Source: Achromobacter arsenitoxydans SY8 (GTDB taxonomy: Bacteria; Pseudomonadota; Gammaproteobacteria; Burkholderiales; Burkholderiaceae_B). Taken from it: 54,684 nucleotides of DNA. Of the stretch, positions 16,093 through 24,406 are shown piece after piece. The notes under the pieces were generated by a model. It made no database searches. It saw only the letters and a list, made by a program, of their open reading frames with translations, and was not told the origin of the DNA. The stretch is from contig NZ_AGUF01000037.1 of assembly GCF_000236785.1 (NCBI RefSeq), positions 1 to 54,684 of the forward strand. The letters run 5' to 3'. The number at the start of each line of letters is the position of its first letter. Position 1 is the stretch's first letter. The translations under genes were made by a program, and so were the position numbers.

Positions 16093-17523
16093 CTACATCT
16101 GGCTCACATACTTGACCTGCATGAACTCCTGCAGGCCTTCCACGCCGCCTTCCTTGCCCAGGCCGCTGTCCTTGACGCCGCCGAACGGTGTCTCGGGCAG
16201 CGAAGCCTGGCAGTGGTTGATGCAGACGACGCCGCTTTCGATGCGCTCCGAGGCGATCCGCGCGGTCGCGGCGTCGCGGGTGAACACGTAAGCGGCCAGG
16301 CCGAACGGCAGGCGGTTCGCCAGCGCAAGGGCCTCGTCCGGGTCGCGGAAGGGCTGCACCAGCGCCAGGGGACCGAAGGGCTCCGTGTTGGACGCCAGGC
16401 AGTCGGGGCCCGCGTCGCGCAGCACCGTCGGCGCCCAGAACCAGCCGGGCAGGTCCAGGCGCTGCCCGCCGGCGGCCAGTTCGGCGCCGTGCTTGAGCGC
16501 ATCGGCCACCATCGTCTCCATCGCGGCCAGCCGCCGGGGATTGGCGAGCGGGCCCATCTGCACGCCGGCGTCAAGCCCATTGCCCACGCGCCAGCTGCGC
16601 GCGCGCTCGGCCAGGCGCTCGACGAAGGGCTCGTACACGCTTTCATGGACGTACATGCGCGTGGGCGACGTGCAGATCTGCCCGGAGTTGCGAAGCTTGG
16701 CGGCCAACACCGTGTCCGCGGCGTTGACCGGGTCGGCGTCGCCGTACACCAGCACGGGCGCATGGCCGCCGAGTTCCAGCGTCGCGCGTTTCAGGCCGTT
16801 GGCCGCCATCACCGCCAGTTCGCGGCCGATGGACGTGGAGCCCGTGAAGGTCACCATGCGGATGAGGGGAGATTCGATCAGGCGGCGCGAGATGTCGCCG
16901 GGGTCGCCGAACACCATGTTCAGGACGCCAGCCGGCAGGCCCGCGTCCGTCAGGGCGCGCCCGATTTCCAGGGCGATGGCGGGCGTTTCCTCGGACGGCT
17001 TGATGACGATGGAGCAGCCCGCCGCCAGGGCGCCGGCGATCTTGCGCGACGGCGTGATCGCGGGCGCGTTCCAGCCCGAAAAGGCCGCGACCGGCCCGAT
17101 GGGTTCCGGGATGGCCATCTGGCGGATGCCGCCCACGCGGCCGGGTATCAGGCGGCCGTAGGTGCGCCGCGCTTCCTCGGCGCCCCATTCGAACATCTCG
17201 GCGGCGGTCGCCACTTCCTTCTCGGATTCGGTCAGGGGCTTGCCCAGTTCGCGGGTGATCAGCCAGGCCAGCCGCGCCGTGCGTTCGCGCATCAGCGTAG
17301 CGGCGCGGCGCAGAATCGCCGCCCGCTCCAAGGGCGCCGTGTCGCGCCAGCCCGGAAACGCGCGGTGGGCGGCTTCCAGGGCCTCGTCGATGTCGTCGGG
17401 GGACGCCACCGGCACGCGGCCCAGCACTTCGCGGGTGGCTGGGTCGATCACTTCCAGGCCGGGGCGTTGGCCGGCGGGGACGGCGCGGCCGCCGATCAGC
17501 AGGGTCAGTTCGGGATATTCCAT
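16093..17523 (-). CDS. NAD(P)-dependent aldehyde dehydrogenase
   Basis: 476-residue member of the ALDH superfamily, oxidising an aldehyde to its acid. Cofactor segments are PVAAFSGWNAPAITPSRK and IVIKPSEETP, the FTGSTSIGRELA turn is present, the general base Glu is in LELGGHAPVL, and the catalytic Cys is in NSGQICTSPTRMYVH. The C-terminal EPFGPLALVQPF and LPETPFGGVKDSGLGKEGG motifs are intact. Closest in style to succinate-semialdehyde, glycolaldehyde or vanillin dehydrogenases. The ATG directly abuts the stop of the upstream Bug gene (TAGATG), so they are coupled. Confidence 0.93.
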   Translation of the reverse strand: MEYPELTLLIGGRAVPAGQRPGLEVIDPATREVLGRVPVASPDDIDEALEAAHRAFPGWRDTAPLERAAILRRAATLMRERTARLAWLITRELGKPLTESEKEVATAAEMFEWGAEEARRTYGRLIPGRVGGIRQMAIPEPIGPVAAFSGWNAPAITPSRKIAGALAAGCSIVIKPSEETPAIALEIGRALTDAGLPAGVLNMVFGDPGDISRRLIESPLIRMVTFTGSTSIGRELAVMAANGLKRATLELGGHAPVLVYGDADPVNAADTVLAAKLRNSGQICTSPTRMYVHESVYEPFVERLAERARSWRVGNGLDAGVQMGPLANPRRLAAMETMVADALKHGAELAAGGQRLDLPGWFWAPTVLRDAGPDCLASNTEPFGPLALVQPFRDPDEALALANRLPFGLAAYVFTRDAATARIASERIESGVVCINHCQASLPETPFGGVKDSGLGKEGGVEGLQEFMQVKYVSQM

Positions 17524-18501
17524 CTAGTCCGCCTTCGCTATGTGGCTGGTCTGCATGACTTGCGCCCAGCGTTCGGTCTGGGCGCCGATGTGCCGGGCAA
17601 AGTCCTCGGGGCTGCCGGTCATGGGGTACTGGCCCAGCTTGAGCAGGGCGTCGCGCGCGTCGGGCGTGCTCATCACCTTATTGATCGCGGCGTTCAGGCG
17701 CTGCGTCACGGCGGGCGGCACGCCGGCCGGGGCCAGCACGCCGTTCCAGGGTTCGGCTGTGAAGCCGGGAATGCCGGCCGCCTGCGCCACCGTCGGCACG
17801 CCCGGCGCGACGGAAGAGGGCTGGGCGGCGGCGATGCCCAGCGCCCGCATCTTGCCTGCCTGAACCTGCGGCATGGCGGCGATCGCGCTCAGGAACGCCA
17901 TGTCTACGCGCCCGGCCACCAGGTCGGCGATCGCGGCGGAGTCGCCCTTGTAGGGCACGTGGGTGATGTCGACCTTCGTGGCGCTCTTGAACCATTCGCC
18001 GGCCAGGTGATTCACCGCGCCGCTCCCGGCGGACGCAAACGTGAGTGCGCCGGGCTTCTGGCGCGCCCCGGCGATCAGTTCCTGGACGCTGTTGTAGGGC
18101 GAGCCGGCCGGCACGACCAGCAGGTAGGGATAGCTGGCCACCATGGCCACCGGCTGGAAGTCCTTCAGCACTTGATAGTCGACCTTCTGCTTGTAGACGG
18201 GTTCGATGGACAGTGTGCCGCTGCTGCCCAGCATCAGGGTGTAGCCGTCGGCGGCCGCGCGCTTGACCGCCTGCACGGCCACGACGCCGTTGGCGCCTGC
18301 GCGGTTCTCGACGACGATGGACTGGCCTAGCTCGGTCTCAAGCTGGCGGGCCAGGTAGCGGCCGACGGCGTCCGTCGGTCCGCCGGCAGTAAATCCGATC
18401 ACGAGCGTGACCGGTTTGGTCGGGTAGTCCGCGGCGGCGGCATTAAAGCCGATCGCGGCGGCAAGCAGGGGCAAGGCCCATCTGCATCGCATGGGAGTCA
18501 T
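17524..18501 (-). CDS. Bug/TctC-family tripartite tricarboxylate transporter receptor
   Basis: 325-residue periplasmic binding protein with a signal peptide cleaved after FNAAAA, followed by DYPTKPVTLVIGFTAGGPTD, VVENRAGANGVVAV, AAADGYTLMLGSS, THVPYKGDSAAIADLVAGRVDMAF and VAPGVPTVAQAAGIPG, all Bug signatures. No TctA/TctB permease gene lies nearby. It is inside the leftward catabolic operon, immediately upstream of the aldehyde dehydrogenase, so the operon carries two different periplasmic receptors (this and a LivK type). That suggests either two substrates or a sensing role for one of them. Confidence 0.93.
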   Translation of the reverse strand: MTPMRCRWALPLLAAAIGFNAAAADYPTKPVTLVIGFTAGGPTDAVGRYLARQLETELGQSIVVENRAGANGVVAVQAVKRAAADGYTLMLGSSGTLSIEPVYKQKVDYQVLKDFQPVAMVASYPYLLVVPAGSPYNSVQELIAGARQKPGALTFASAGSGAVNHLAGEWFKSATKVDITHVPYKGDSAAIADLVAGRVDMAFLSAIAAMPQVQAGKMRALGIAAAQPSSVAPGVPTVAQAAGIPGFTAEPWNGVLAPAGVPPAVTQRLNAAINKVMSTPDARDALLKLGQYPMTGSPEDFARHIGAQTERWAQVMQTSHIAKAD

Positions 18502-18547
18502 GGTTGTCTCGAATGAATAGGGACGGCGCGGCAGGCGCCGGGGACGC

Positions 18548-19441
18548 TCAGGCGTAGCCGCGCTCGATCAGCTTGACCATTACCGGGTAGTACTCCTTGA
18601 CGTAGCCGGCGGCGCGGGTGCGCTCCAGCAGGTCGTGGGTGAGCTTGGCCGCTCGCGCGTCCACGTCGCCCTGGCTGGCCAGTTCAAGCGCCAGCAGGAT
18701 GTCCTTGATGGCGTATTCGGTCGGGAAGGTTTTCTCGGGAAAGGTCTGCGCCGCCAGCGCCTTCTGGCCCGGGTTGCGCAGCACGAAGCTGTCGGCCGAG
18801 CCCTTGCTCAGCGCATCCAGCAGCAGAGCGCCGTCCACGCCGGCGCTGCGGCCGATGGTGATGGCCTCGGCCAGCGCGTGGACCGTCATGAAGACCACCA
18901 TGTTGTTCATGATCTTCACCACCTGGCCGTTGCCGATGCCGCCGCACAGCAGCACATCGGTGCCCATGCATGACAGATAGGGCAGGACCGAGTCGTAGTC
19001 CTTTTGGGTGGCGCCCACCGTGATCATCAGGGTGCCCAGGCGGGCGGCCTCGCGCATGCGGGCCACGGGGGCGTCGATCAGCAGGATGCCGTGGCCGCGT
19101 AGCGTTTCGGCCAGTTGCCGGGTGCGCGTGACGTCGCTGGTGCTCATGTCCACCACGATGCGCACGCGGCCGGCCGCCTCGACCAGGCCGCCGGGGCCGG
19201 TGCATACCTGTTCCACCTGCACGATGCTGGGCAGCGACAGGAACACGATCTCGGCGCTCTGCGCCACTTCGACGATCGAGGCGCAGGCGCGGCCGCCCAA
19301 TGCGCCGATGCGGGCCACGGGTTCGGGGCTGATGTCCGTCACGTAGACCGGGTGCCCGGACTTGCGGACGAGGTTGGCGCACATGGGTTCACCCATGACG
19401 CCCAGGCCGATGAAACCCAGCGGGGTCTTGGTCTCGCTCAT
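18548..19441 (-). CDS. Beta-hydroxyacid dehydrogenase (3-hydroxyisobutyrate dehydrogenase family)
   Basis: 297-residue NAD(P)-dependent enzyme of the HIBADH/tartronate semialdehyde reductase family. The Rossmann motif is GFIGLGVMGEPM; the substrate-binding DAPVSGG motif appears as the variant DAPVARM; the catalytic Lys is in GNGQVVKIMNN. The family interconverts a beta-hydroxyacid and its semialdehyde, which would link it to the aldehyde dehydrogenase in the same operon. A strong GGAGG ribosome site precedes the ATG. It is the first gene of the leftward operon, divergent from the MmgE/PrpD gene. The altered substrate motif implies an unusual substrate. Confidence 0.9.
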   Translation of the reverse strand: MSETKTPLGFIGLGVMGEPMCANLVRKSGHPVYVTDISPEPVARIGALGGRACASIVEVAQSAEIVFLSLPSIVQVEQVCTGPGGLVEAAGRVRIVVDMSTSDVTRTRQLAETLRGHGILLIDAPVARMREAARLGTLMITVGATQKDYDSVLPYLSCMGTDVLLCGGIGNGQVVKIMNNMVVFMTVHALAEAITIGRSAGVDGALLLDALSKGSADSFVLRNPGQKALAAQTFPEKTFPTEYAIKDILLALELASQGDVDARAAKLTHDLLERTRAAGYVKEYYPVMVKLIERGYA

Positions 19442-19520
19442 TACTTCCTCCTTGGTATTGCGTCTGTTTTTCTGGTCTTGCCATGCAGCTTACGGACGGC
19501 GCCGGCACGCCGGTATGAAA

Positions 19521-19546
19521 AATTGGCAAAGCAACTTTCTCCAATT
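19521..19546. promoter_or_regulatory. Inverted repeat in divergent promoter region, candidate operator
   Basis: AATTGG and CCAATT face each other across a 14-base spacer in the 229-bp region between the two divergent catabolic operons. Spacing of about two helical turns centre to centre suits a dimeric regulator. Nearby LysR proteins (at 11.8 and 24.4 kb) are the candidates. Six-base arms can arise by chance, so support is moderate. Confidence 0.4.
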
Positions 19547-19670
19547 CCGCCCCCTGCGGATCAAGAACGCTCGTTTTCCTTTTTATCAATCCTCGGCCAG
19601 CGGGTCCGCCTAGAGTGATCGGCAGAACAGCGCGGCACGCGTGTTGCGGCGCAATAACCCGGAGAGACGA

Positions 19671-21026
19671 ATGCTGCTGGACTCCATCGCCGCCTATGGC
19701 GCCAAAGACGCGGTGGGCAGACTGCCCGACGAGGTCATCCATTACGCCAAGCGCGCCTTCCTGGACTGGCTGTCGGCGCTGTATCCCGGCACCCGCGCCG
19801 CGCCGTGCCAGCAGTTGCTGGGCGCCCACGGCGCCGAACTCGGGTCGGGCGCGTCCAGCCTGCCGGGCTGCGCGACTACCGCCTTTGCCGCCACGGCGGC
19901 CTGGATCAACGGCAGCGTGTCGCACGCGGTGGAGTTCGACGACATCTTTCGCGACGCGATCTACCATCCCGGCTGCCCGACCATCGCCGCGGCGCTGGCG
20001 CTGGCTGAAGAGCAAGACGCCAGCGGACTCGCGCTGCTGCAGGCGATCGTGGTGGGCTACGAGATCTCCACCCGCATCGGCGCGGCGGTGCAGCCCGCCC
20101 ATTACCGCTATTTCCATACGACCGGCACCGTGGGCTGCTTCGGCAGCGCGGCCGCCGCGGCGGCCTTGTGCGCGCCGGGCGACGCGCAGGTCATGCTGCA
20201 CGCGCTGGCCACTGCCGGCACCCTGGCCAGCGGCCTGCAGCAGGCCTTCCGGTCGGACGCCATGAGCAAGGCGCTGCACGCGGGCCATGCCGCCGAGGTC
20301 GGCGTGCGGGCCGGGCAGGGCGCTGCGCACGGGGTCACCGGCGTGCCGGACATCCTGGAAGGCGAGGTCGGATTCGGCGCGGCGCTGGCGCGCAATCCTG
20401 ACTGGTCCGTCGCCACGGCCGGGCTGGGCGACCGCTACAACATCCTGTCCATCACGCAGAAGAACCACGGCTGCTGCGGCCACACCTTTGCCGCGATCGA
20501 CGCCGCCCTGGCGCTGCGCGAAGGCGGGCTGCGGCCGCAGGACGTGGCCTCGCTGCGCGTGGACGCCTATCAGACCGCGCTGGACGTCACCGGGAACTTC
20601 CAGCCTGCGACGGCGTTCGAGGCGAAGTTCAGCCTGCCGTACGTGGTGGCGCACGCGCTGGTTCATGGTTCGGTGCGGCTGGACGCCTTTGGCGAAGAAC
20701 GTCTGCGCGACCCCCAGGTGCGCGGCCTGATGCGGCGGCTGGACCTGAAGGCGGATCCGGACCTGACCGCCGGTTTTCCAAAAATGCGCGCCGCGCGGCT
20801 GACCGCCACGACGCACGGCGGCGCCGTGCATGAACACTTTGCGCCGTACCGCAAGGGCGATCCCGAATCGCCGCTGTCGGACGCCGACCTGAACGACAAG
20901 TTTGCCGAGCTGGCCGGCCCGGTGCTGGGCAGCGCCCGCGCGCGCGCCTTGCGCGATGCGGTCTGGCGCCTGGACGCCATGCCGGTGCGCGCGCTGCGCC
21001 TGGCCGCCGACATGCCCCAGCTTTGA
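19671..21026 (+). CDS. MmgE/PrpD-family protein
   Basis: 451-residue protein of the 2-methylcitrate dehydratase/immune-responsive-gene-1/iminodisuccinate epimerase fold. Family signatures: NGSVSHAVEFDDIFRDAIYHPGCP near residues 82-105, VVGYEISTRIGAAV, the FHTTGTVGCFGSAAAAA segment, MSKALHAGHAAEVGVRAGQGAAHG, and ITQKNHGCCGHTFAAIDA. The active-site Asp and His (EFDD, HPG) are present. The ATG is preceded by GGAGAGA. First gene of the rightward operon. Members dehydrate, decarboxylate or epimerise tricarboxylic and dicarboxylic acids; the exact reaction here cannot be told. Confidence 0.9.
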   Translation: MLLDSIAAYGAKDAVGRLPDEVIHYAKRAFLDWLSALYPGTRAAPCQQLLGAHGAELGSGASSLPGCATTAFAATAAWINGSVSHAVEFDDIFRDAIYHPGCPTIAAALALAEEQDASGLALLQAIVVGYEISTRIGAAVQPAHYRYFHTTGTVGCFGSAAAAAALCAPGDAQVMLHALATAGTLASGLQQAFRSDAMSKALHAGHAAEVGVRAGQGAAHGVTGVPDILEGEVGFGAALARNPDWSVATAGLGDRYNILSITQKNHGCCGHTFAAIDAALALREGGLRPQDVASLRVDAYQTALDVTGNFQPATAFEAKFSLPYVVAHALVHGSVRLDAFGEERLRDPQVRGLMRRLDLKADPDLTAGFPKMRAARLTATTHGGAVHEHFAPYRKGDPESPLSDADLNDKFAELAGPVLGSARARALRDAVWRLDAMPVRALRLAADMPQL

Positions 21027-21048
21027 ACTTCCACTCCCTCTGGCCTTT

Positions 21049-23148
21049 ATGACGACAGCCACCTCCATGTCTTCTCCTTCTTTTGCCGACGCGCTGCTGT
21101 CCCCGCGCGCCATCGCCCTGGTGGGCGCCTCGGGCGATGCGCGCAAGAACACGGCGCGCCCGCTGCGGTTCATGCGCAAGCACGGCTACGCGGGCGCCAT
21201 CTATCCCATCAACGCCGCCCGCCCGGACATCCTGGGCGAGCGCGCCTATCCCTCGCTGGCCGGGCTGCCCGGCCCGGTGGATCACGTCTTCATCATGATT
21301 CCGGGCGACGGCGTTGCCGCCTTGCTGCCGGACTGCGCCCGGGCCGGCGCGCGCGTGGTGACGGTCTATTCCGACGGCTTCGGCGAGACCGGGCCGGACG
21401 GGCTGGCCCGGCAGTCGGACCTGGTGCGCCAGGCCCGCGAACTGGGCCTGCGCCTGCTGGGCCCCAATAGCATCGGCCTGGCCGACCTGCACGCCGGCTG
21501 CATCCTGTCCGTCAATGCCGCCTTCGAGGCCGACACGCTGCTGCCCGGCGGCATTGCGCTGGTGTCCCAGAGCGGCTCCATGATGGGATCGCTGCTGTCG
21601 CGCGCCGCCGCGCGCGGCTTCGGGTTCTCGAAGTCGGTTTCCGTGGGCAATGAAAGCGACATCACGGTGGGAGAGGTGGTGGACGCGCTGGTGGACGATC
21701 CACATAGCAAGGTCATCCTGCTGTTCCTGGAAACCCTGCGCGACGCACCCGCGCTGGCCCGTGCGCTGGGCCGGGCGCGCGCCGCGGGCAAACCTGTGAT
21801 CGCCTACAAGCTGGGCAGGTCCGAGCAGGGCGACGCGCTGGCGCAATCGCACACTGGCGCGCTGGCGGGCAACGACGCGGCGGTCGACGCGTTCCTGAAG
21901 GCGCACGGGGTAATGCGGGTCCAGCACCTGGAGACCCTGTTCGAGATCTCGCCGCTGGCCGCGCGCTACATCCGCGGCCCTCGTGTTCCCGGGCCGGACG
22001 AGGCGCTGGCCAGGGTGGCGGTCATCACCACCACGGGCGGGGGCGCGGCGACCGTCGTCGACAACCTGGGCCTGCGCGGCCTGGCGGCCGTGGCTCCGCC
22101 GCCCGAGTTCGTGCGGATGATCGCCGAGCACGGCCTGAAGATTCGGGAGACGCCCGTCATCGACCTGACCCTGGCGGCAACCAGCGCGCAGTACAAGATG
22201 CTGCTGGAAGCGCTGCTGCGCGCGGACTGGTGCGATGCCGTGCTGAGCGTTGTGGGTTCGTCGGCGCAGTTTCATCCGGGACTGGCGGTGCAGCCTCTGC
22301 TGGAGGCCGACAAGCCGGACGCCAAGCCCCTGGCGGTGTTCCTGGCGCCGGAAGCGCCGGAGTCGCTGGCTTTGCTGCAGCGGGGCGGGATCGCAGCCTT
22401 TCGCACGCCGGAAGCTTGCGCCGACGCGTTGTCGGTGTTCTTCACGCCCGTGGGCGCGCCGCCCGACCTGGGCTTTGAAGCGGCCTGGCCGGCCGGCCTG
22501 CCGCGCAGCGGCATGTTGAGCGAATACGAAGCGGGCGCGCTGTTCCGCGGCCTGGGTGTTCCTGTCGCACAGGCCCAGTTGATTGCGCCCGGCGCGCTGG
22601 CCCATGCCGTGCCGTATCCCGTCGTCGCCAAGGTCTGCTCACGCGACCTGGCGCACAAGACCGAAGTGGGCGCGGTGCGCGTCGGTATTGCCGACGCGGC
22701 AGCGCTTGAGAAGGCCGTGGGCGAGATGCTGGTCGCCGTCCGGCAGCGTGCGCCGCACGCGGCGGTGGACGGCATTCTGGTCCAGCCGATGGAAGGCCGC
22801 CTGATCGAACTGATTCTGGGCTACCGGTACGACCCTCTGGTGGGCCCGACGGTGCTGCTGGGCGCCGGCGGCATCGCCGCCGAACTCGCGCCGGACTATG
22901 CGCTGCGCCTGGCCCCGGTAAACCTGGAGGAGGCCCGCCGCATGATTCTTGAAGTGCGCCAGACCCGGCTGATCCGCGGATTCCGCGGCCTGCCTGAAGG
23001 CGATTGCGAGGCGCTGGCCCGCGCCATCGCGGCGTTTTCACGGCTGGCGCTGATGGAGGGCATGCGCGTCGAGGAAGCCGAAATCAATCCCTTGTTCGTC
23101 CGCGCCGACGGCGTGGTCGCCGTGGACGGCCTGGTCCGGCTGGCCTGA
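21049..23148 (+). CDS. ADP-forming acyl-CoA synthetase (acetate--CoA ligase/Pat-like)
   Basis: 699-residue fused-subunit acyl-CoA synthetase (NDP-forming). Domain order: N-terminal CoA-binding Rossmann domain (SPRAIALVGASGDARKN, residues about 15-140), succinyl-CoA-synthetase-like domains with VSQSGSMMGS and the phospho-histidine His268 in QSHTGALAGND, then a C-terminal ATP-grasp domain (about 480-690) with VAKVCSRDLAHKTEVGAVRVG and EEAEINPLFV. It activates a carboxylic acid to its CoA thioester. Two in-frame ATGs 18 bases apart are possible starts; neither has a good ribosome site. No C-terminal acetyltransferase domain is present. It prepares the substrate for the acyl-CoA dehydrogenase next door. 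Confidence 0.9.
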   Translation: MTTATSMSSPSFADALLSPRAIALVGASGDARKNTARPLRFMRKHGYAGAIYPINAARPDILGERAYPSLAGLPGPVDHVFIMIPGDGVAALLPDCARAGARVVTVYSDGFGETGPDGLARQSDLVRQARELGLRLLGPNSIGLADLHAGCILSVNAAFEADTLLPGGIALVSQSGSMMGSLLSRAAARGFGFSKSVSVGNESDITVGEVVDALVDDPHSKVILLFLETLRDAPALARALGRARAAGKPVIAYKLGRSEQGDALAQSHTGALAGNDAAVDAFLKAHGVMRVQHLETLFEISPLAARYIRGPRVPGPDEALARVAVITTTGGGAATVVDNLGLRGLAAVAPPPEFVRMIAEHGLKIRETPVIDLTLAATSAQYKMLLEALLRADWCDAVLSVVGSSAQFHPGLAVQPLLEADKPDAKPLAVFLAPEAPESLALLQRGGIAAFRTPEACADALSVFFTPVGAPPDLGFEAAWPAGLPRSGMLSEYEAGALFRGLGVPVAQAQLIAPGALAHAVPYPVVAKVCSRDLAHKTEVGAVRVGIADAAALEKAVGEMLVAVRQRAPHAAVDGILVQPMEGRLIELILGYRYDPLVGPTVLLGAGGIAAELAPDYALRLAPVNLEEARRMILEVRQTRLIRGFRGLPEGDCEALARAIAAFSRLALMEGMRVEEAEINPLFVRADGVVAVDGLVRLA

Positions 23149-23215
23149 CGCGCCTTCCTTACAGGCCTTCCTTACAGGCCGTCCCCATTCCCATTCTTGC
23201 CACAGGAAACATAAG

Positions 23216-24367
23216 ATGGACTTCAAACTGACCCCGGAACAACAGGATTTCCAGACGGCCGTGCGCCGCTATGCCGAGCGCGAGTTGCGCGATGGCGCCG
23301 TCGAGCGCGCCCATTCCGACGACTACCCCTGGGACATCGCCCGCAAGATGGCCGGCCAGGGCCTCCTGGGCATCACGGTGGCGCAAGAGGACGGGGGCGT
23401 CGGCGGTTCGCTGATGGATGCCGTCATCGCTATCGAGACCGTGGCGTCCGTGTGCCCGCGCAGCGCCGACGTGGTGCAGGCGGGAAACTTCGGCGCCATC
23501 CGCGTGCTGGCCGAATACGGCAGCCCGCTGCAAAAGCAGAAGTACCTGACGGGCCTGCTCGCGGGAGAAGGGCTGATCTCCGTGGGCATGACCGAGCCCG
23601 ACGCCGGCTCGGCCGTCACCGAACTGAAGACCAGCGCGACGCGCGCCGACGGCGGCTGGCGCATCAACGGCACCAAGATCTTCACCACCCACGGCCCGCA
23701 CGCCAGCGTCATCCTGGCGTACGTGCGATTCGGGCCGGGCACGGGCGGCATCGGTTCGGTGCTGATCGGCACGCGCGACGAAGGCGTGAAACTGGGCAAA
23801 CGGTCCGCCTTCATGTCGGGCGAGGAATGGGTCGAGATCTTCTTCGACAACGTGTTCGTGCCGGACGATATGGTGGTGCTGGGCGAGGGCGGCTTCAAGA
23901 AGCAGATCGCGGGCTTCAACGTCGAACGCATCGGCAACACGGCGCGTTCGCTGGCCCTGGGCCGCTACGCCTATGAAGAAGCGCGCAATTGGGCCATGCA
24001 GCGCAAGCAGTTCGGACGGCTGCTGTGCGAATTCCAGGGCCTGCAATGGAAGTTCGCGGACATGCGCATCAAGCTGGACGCCGCGCAACTGCTGCTGTAC
24101 CGGGCCGCCACCGGCGCGGACACCGGCTTTCCGTCCGCCACCGAGACCGCGATCGCCAAGGCCTACTGCAACCAGGTGGGCTTCGACGTGGCCAACGACG
24201 CGCTGCAGGTGCTGGGCGGGCTGGGCTACAGCCGGGAATCCCTGGTCGAATACTGCGTGCGCCGGTGCCGGGGCTGGATGATCGCCGGGGGCTCTATCGA
24301 GATCCTGAAGAACCGCATCGCGGAAGGCGTGTTCGAACGCAGCTTCCCGCAGCGCCCGCCGCGCTGA
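23216..24367 (+). CDS. Acyl-CoA dehydrogenase
   Basis: 383-residue FAD enzyme that introduces a 2,3-double bond into an acyl-CoA. Landmarks: MDFKLTPEQQDFQ N-terminus, GLLGITVAQEDGGVGGS, the FAD-binding GMTEPDAGSAVTELKT and WRINGTKIFTTHG, RKQFGRLLCEFQGLQWKFADM, DALQVLGGLGYSRE and VRRCRGWMIAGGSIEILKNRIAEGVF. The usual catalytic Glu of the YEG motif is replaced (IAGGS), so the base may come from another helix, as in isovaleryl-CoA dehydrogenase. Third gene of the rightward operon, 67 bases after the synthetase. Confidence 0.92.
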   Translation: MDFKLTPEQQDFQTAVRRYAERELRDGAVERAHSDDYPWDIARKMAGQGLLGITVAQEDGGVGGSLMDAVIAIETVASVCPRSADVVQAGNFGAIRVLAEYGSPLQKQKYLTGLLAGEGLISVGMTEPDAGSAVTELKTSATRADGGWRINGTKIFTTHGPHASVILAYVRFGPGTGGIGSVLIGTRDEGVKLGKRSAFMSGEEWVEIFFDNVFVPDDMVVLGEGGFKKQIAGFNVERIGNTARSLALGRYAYEEARNWAMQRKQFGRLLCEFQGLQWKFADMRIKLDAAQLLLYRAATGADTGFPSATETAIAKAYCNQVGFDVANDALQVLGGLGYSRESLVEYCVRRCRGWMIAGGSIEILKNRIAEGVFERSFPQRPPR

Positions 24368-24373
24368 CCGGAT

Positions 24374-24398
24374 GGCCCCGCGTGCGGCGCGCGGGGCC
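24374..24398. terminator. GC stem-loop between convergent acyl-CoA dehydrogenase and LysR genes
   Basis: A perfect 9-bp stem (GGCCCCGCG with CGCGGGGCC) with a seven-base loop sits in the 39-base gap between two facing stop codons. No T-run follows, so any terminator action is not classical. Confidence 0.55.
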
Positions 24399-24406
24399 GT
24401 CAACGC

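Noticed and set aside
16213-18330. A 705-codon open frame on the plus strand
   Set aside because: It lies antisense to the aldehyde dehydrogenase and Bug genes, is rich in His/Gly/Arg as expected of a GC-rich shadow frame, and has no domain.
19389-21179. A 596-codon minus-strand frame across the divergent control region
   Set aside because: Antisense to the MmgE/PrpD gene with the composition of a shadow frame; accepting it would cover the operon promoters.
20629-22605. A 658-codon open frame on the minus strand
   Set aside because: Antisense to the MmgE/PrpD and acyl-CoA synthetase genes; low-complexity Arg/Gln/Gly composition, no ribosome site or family.
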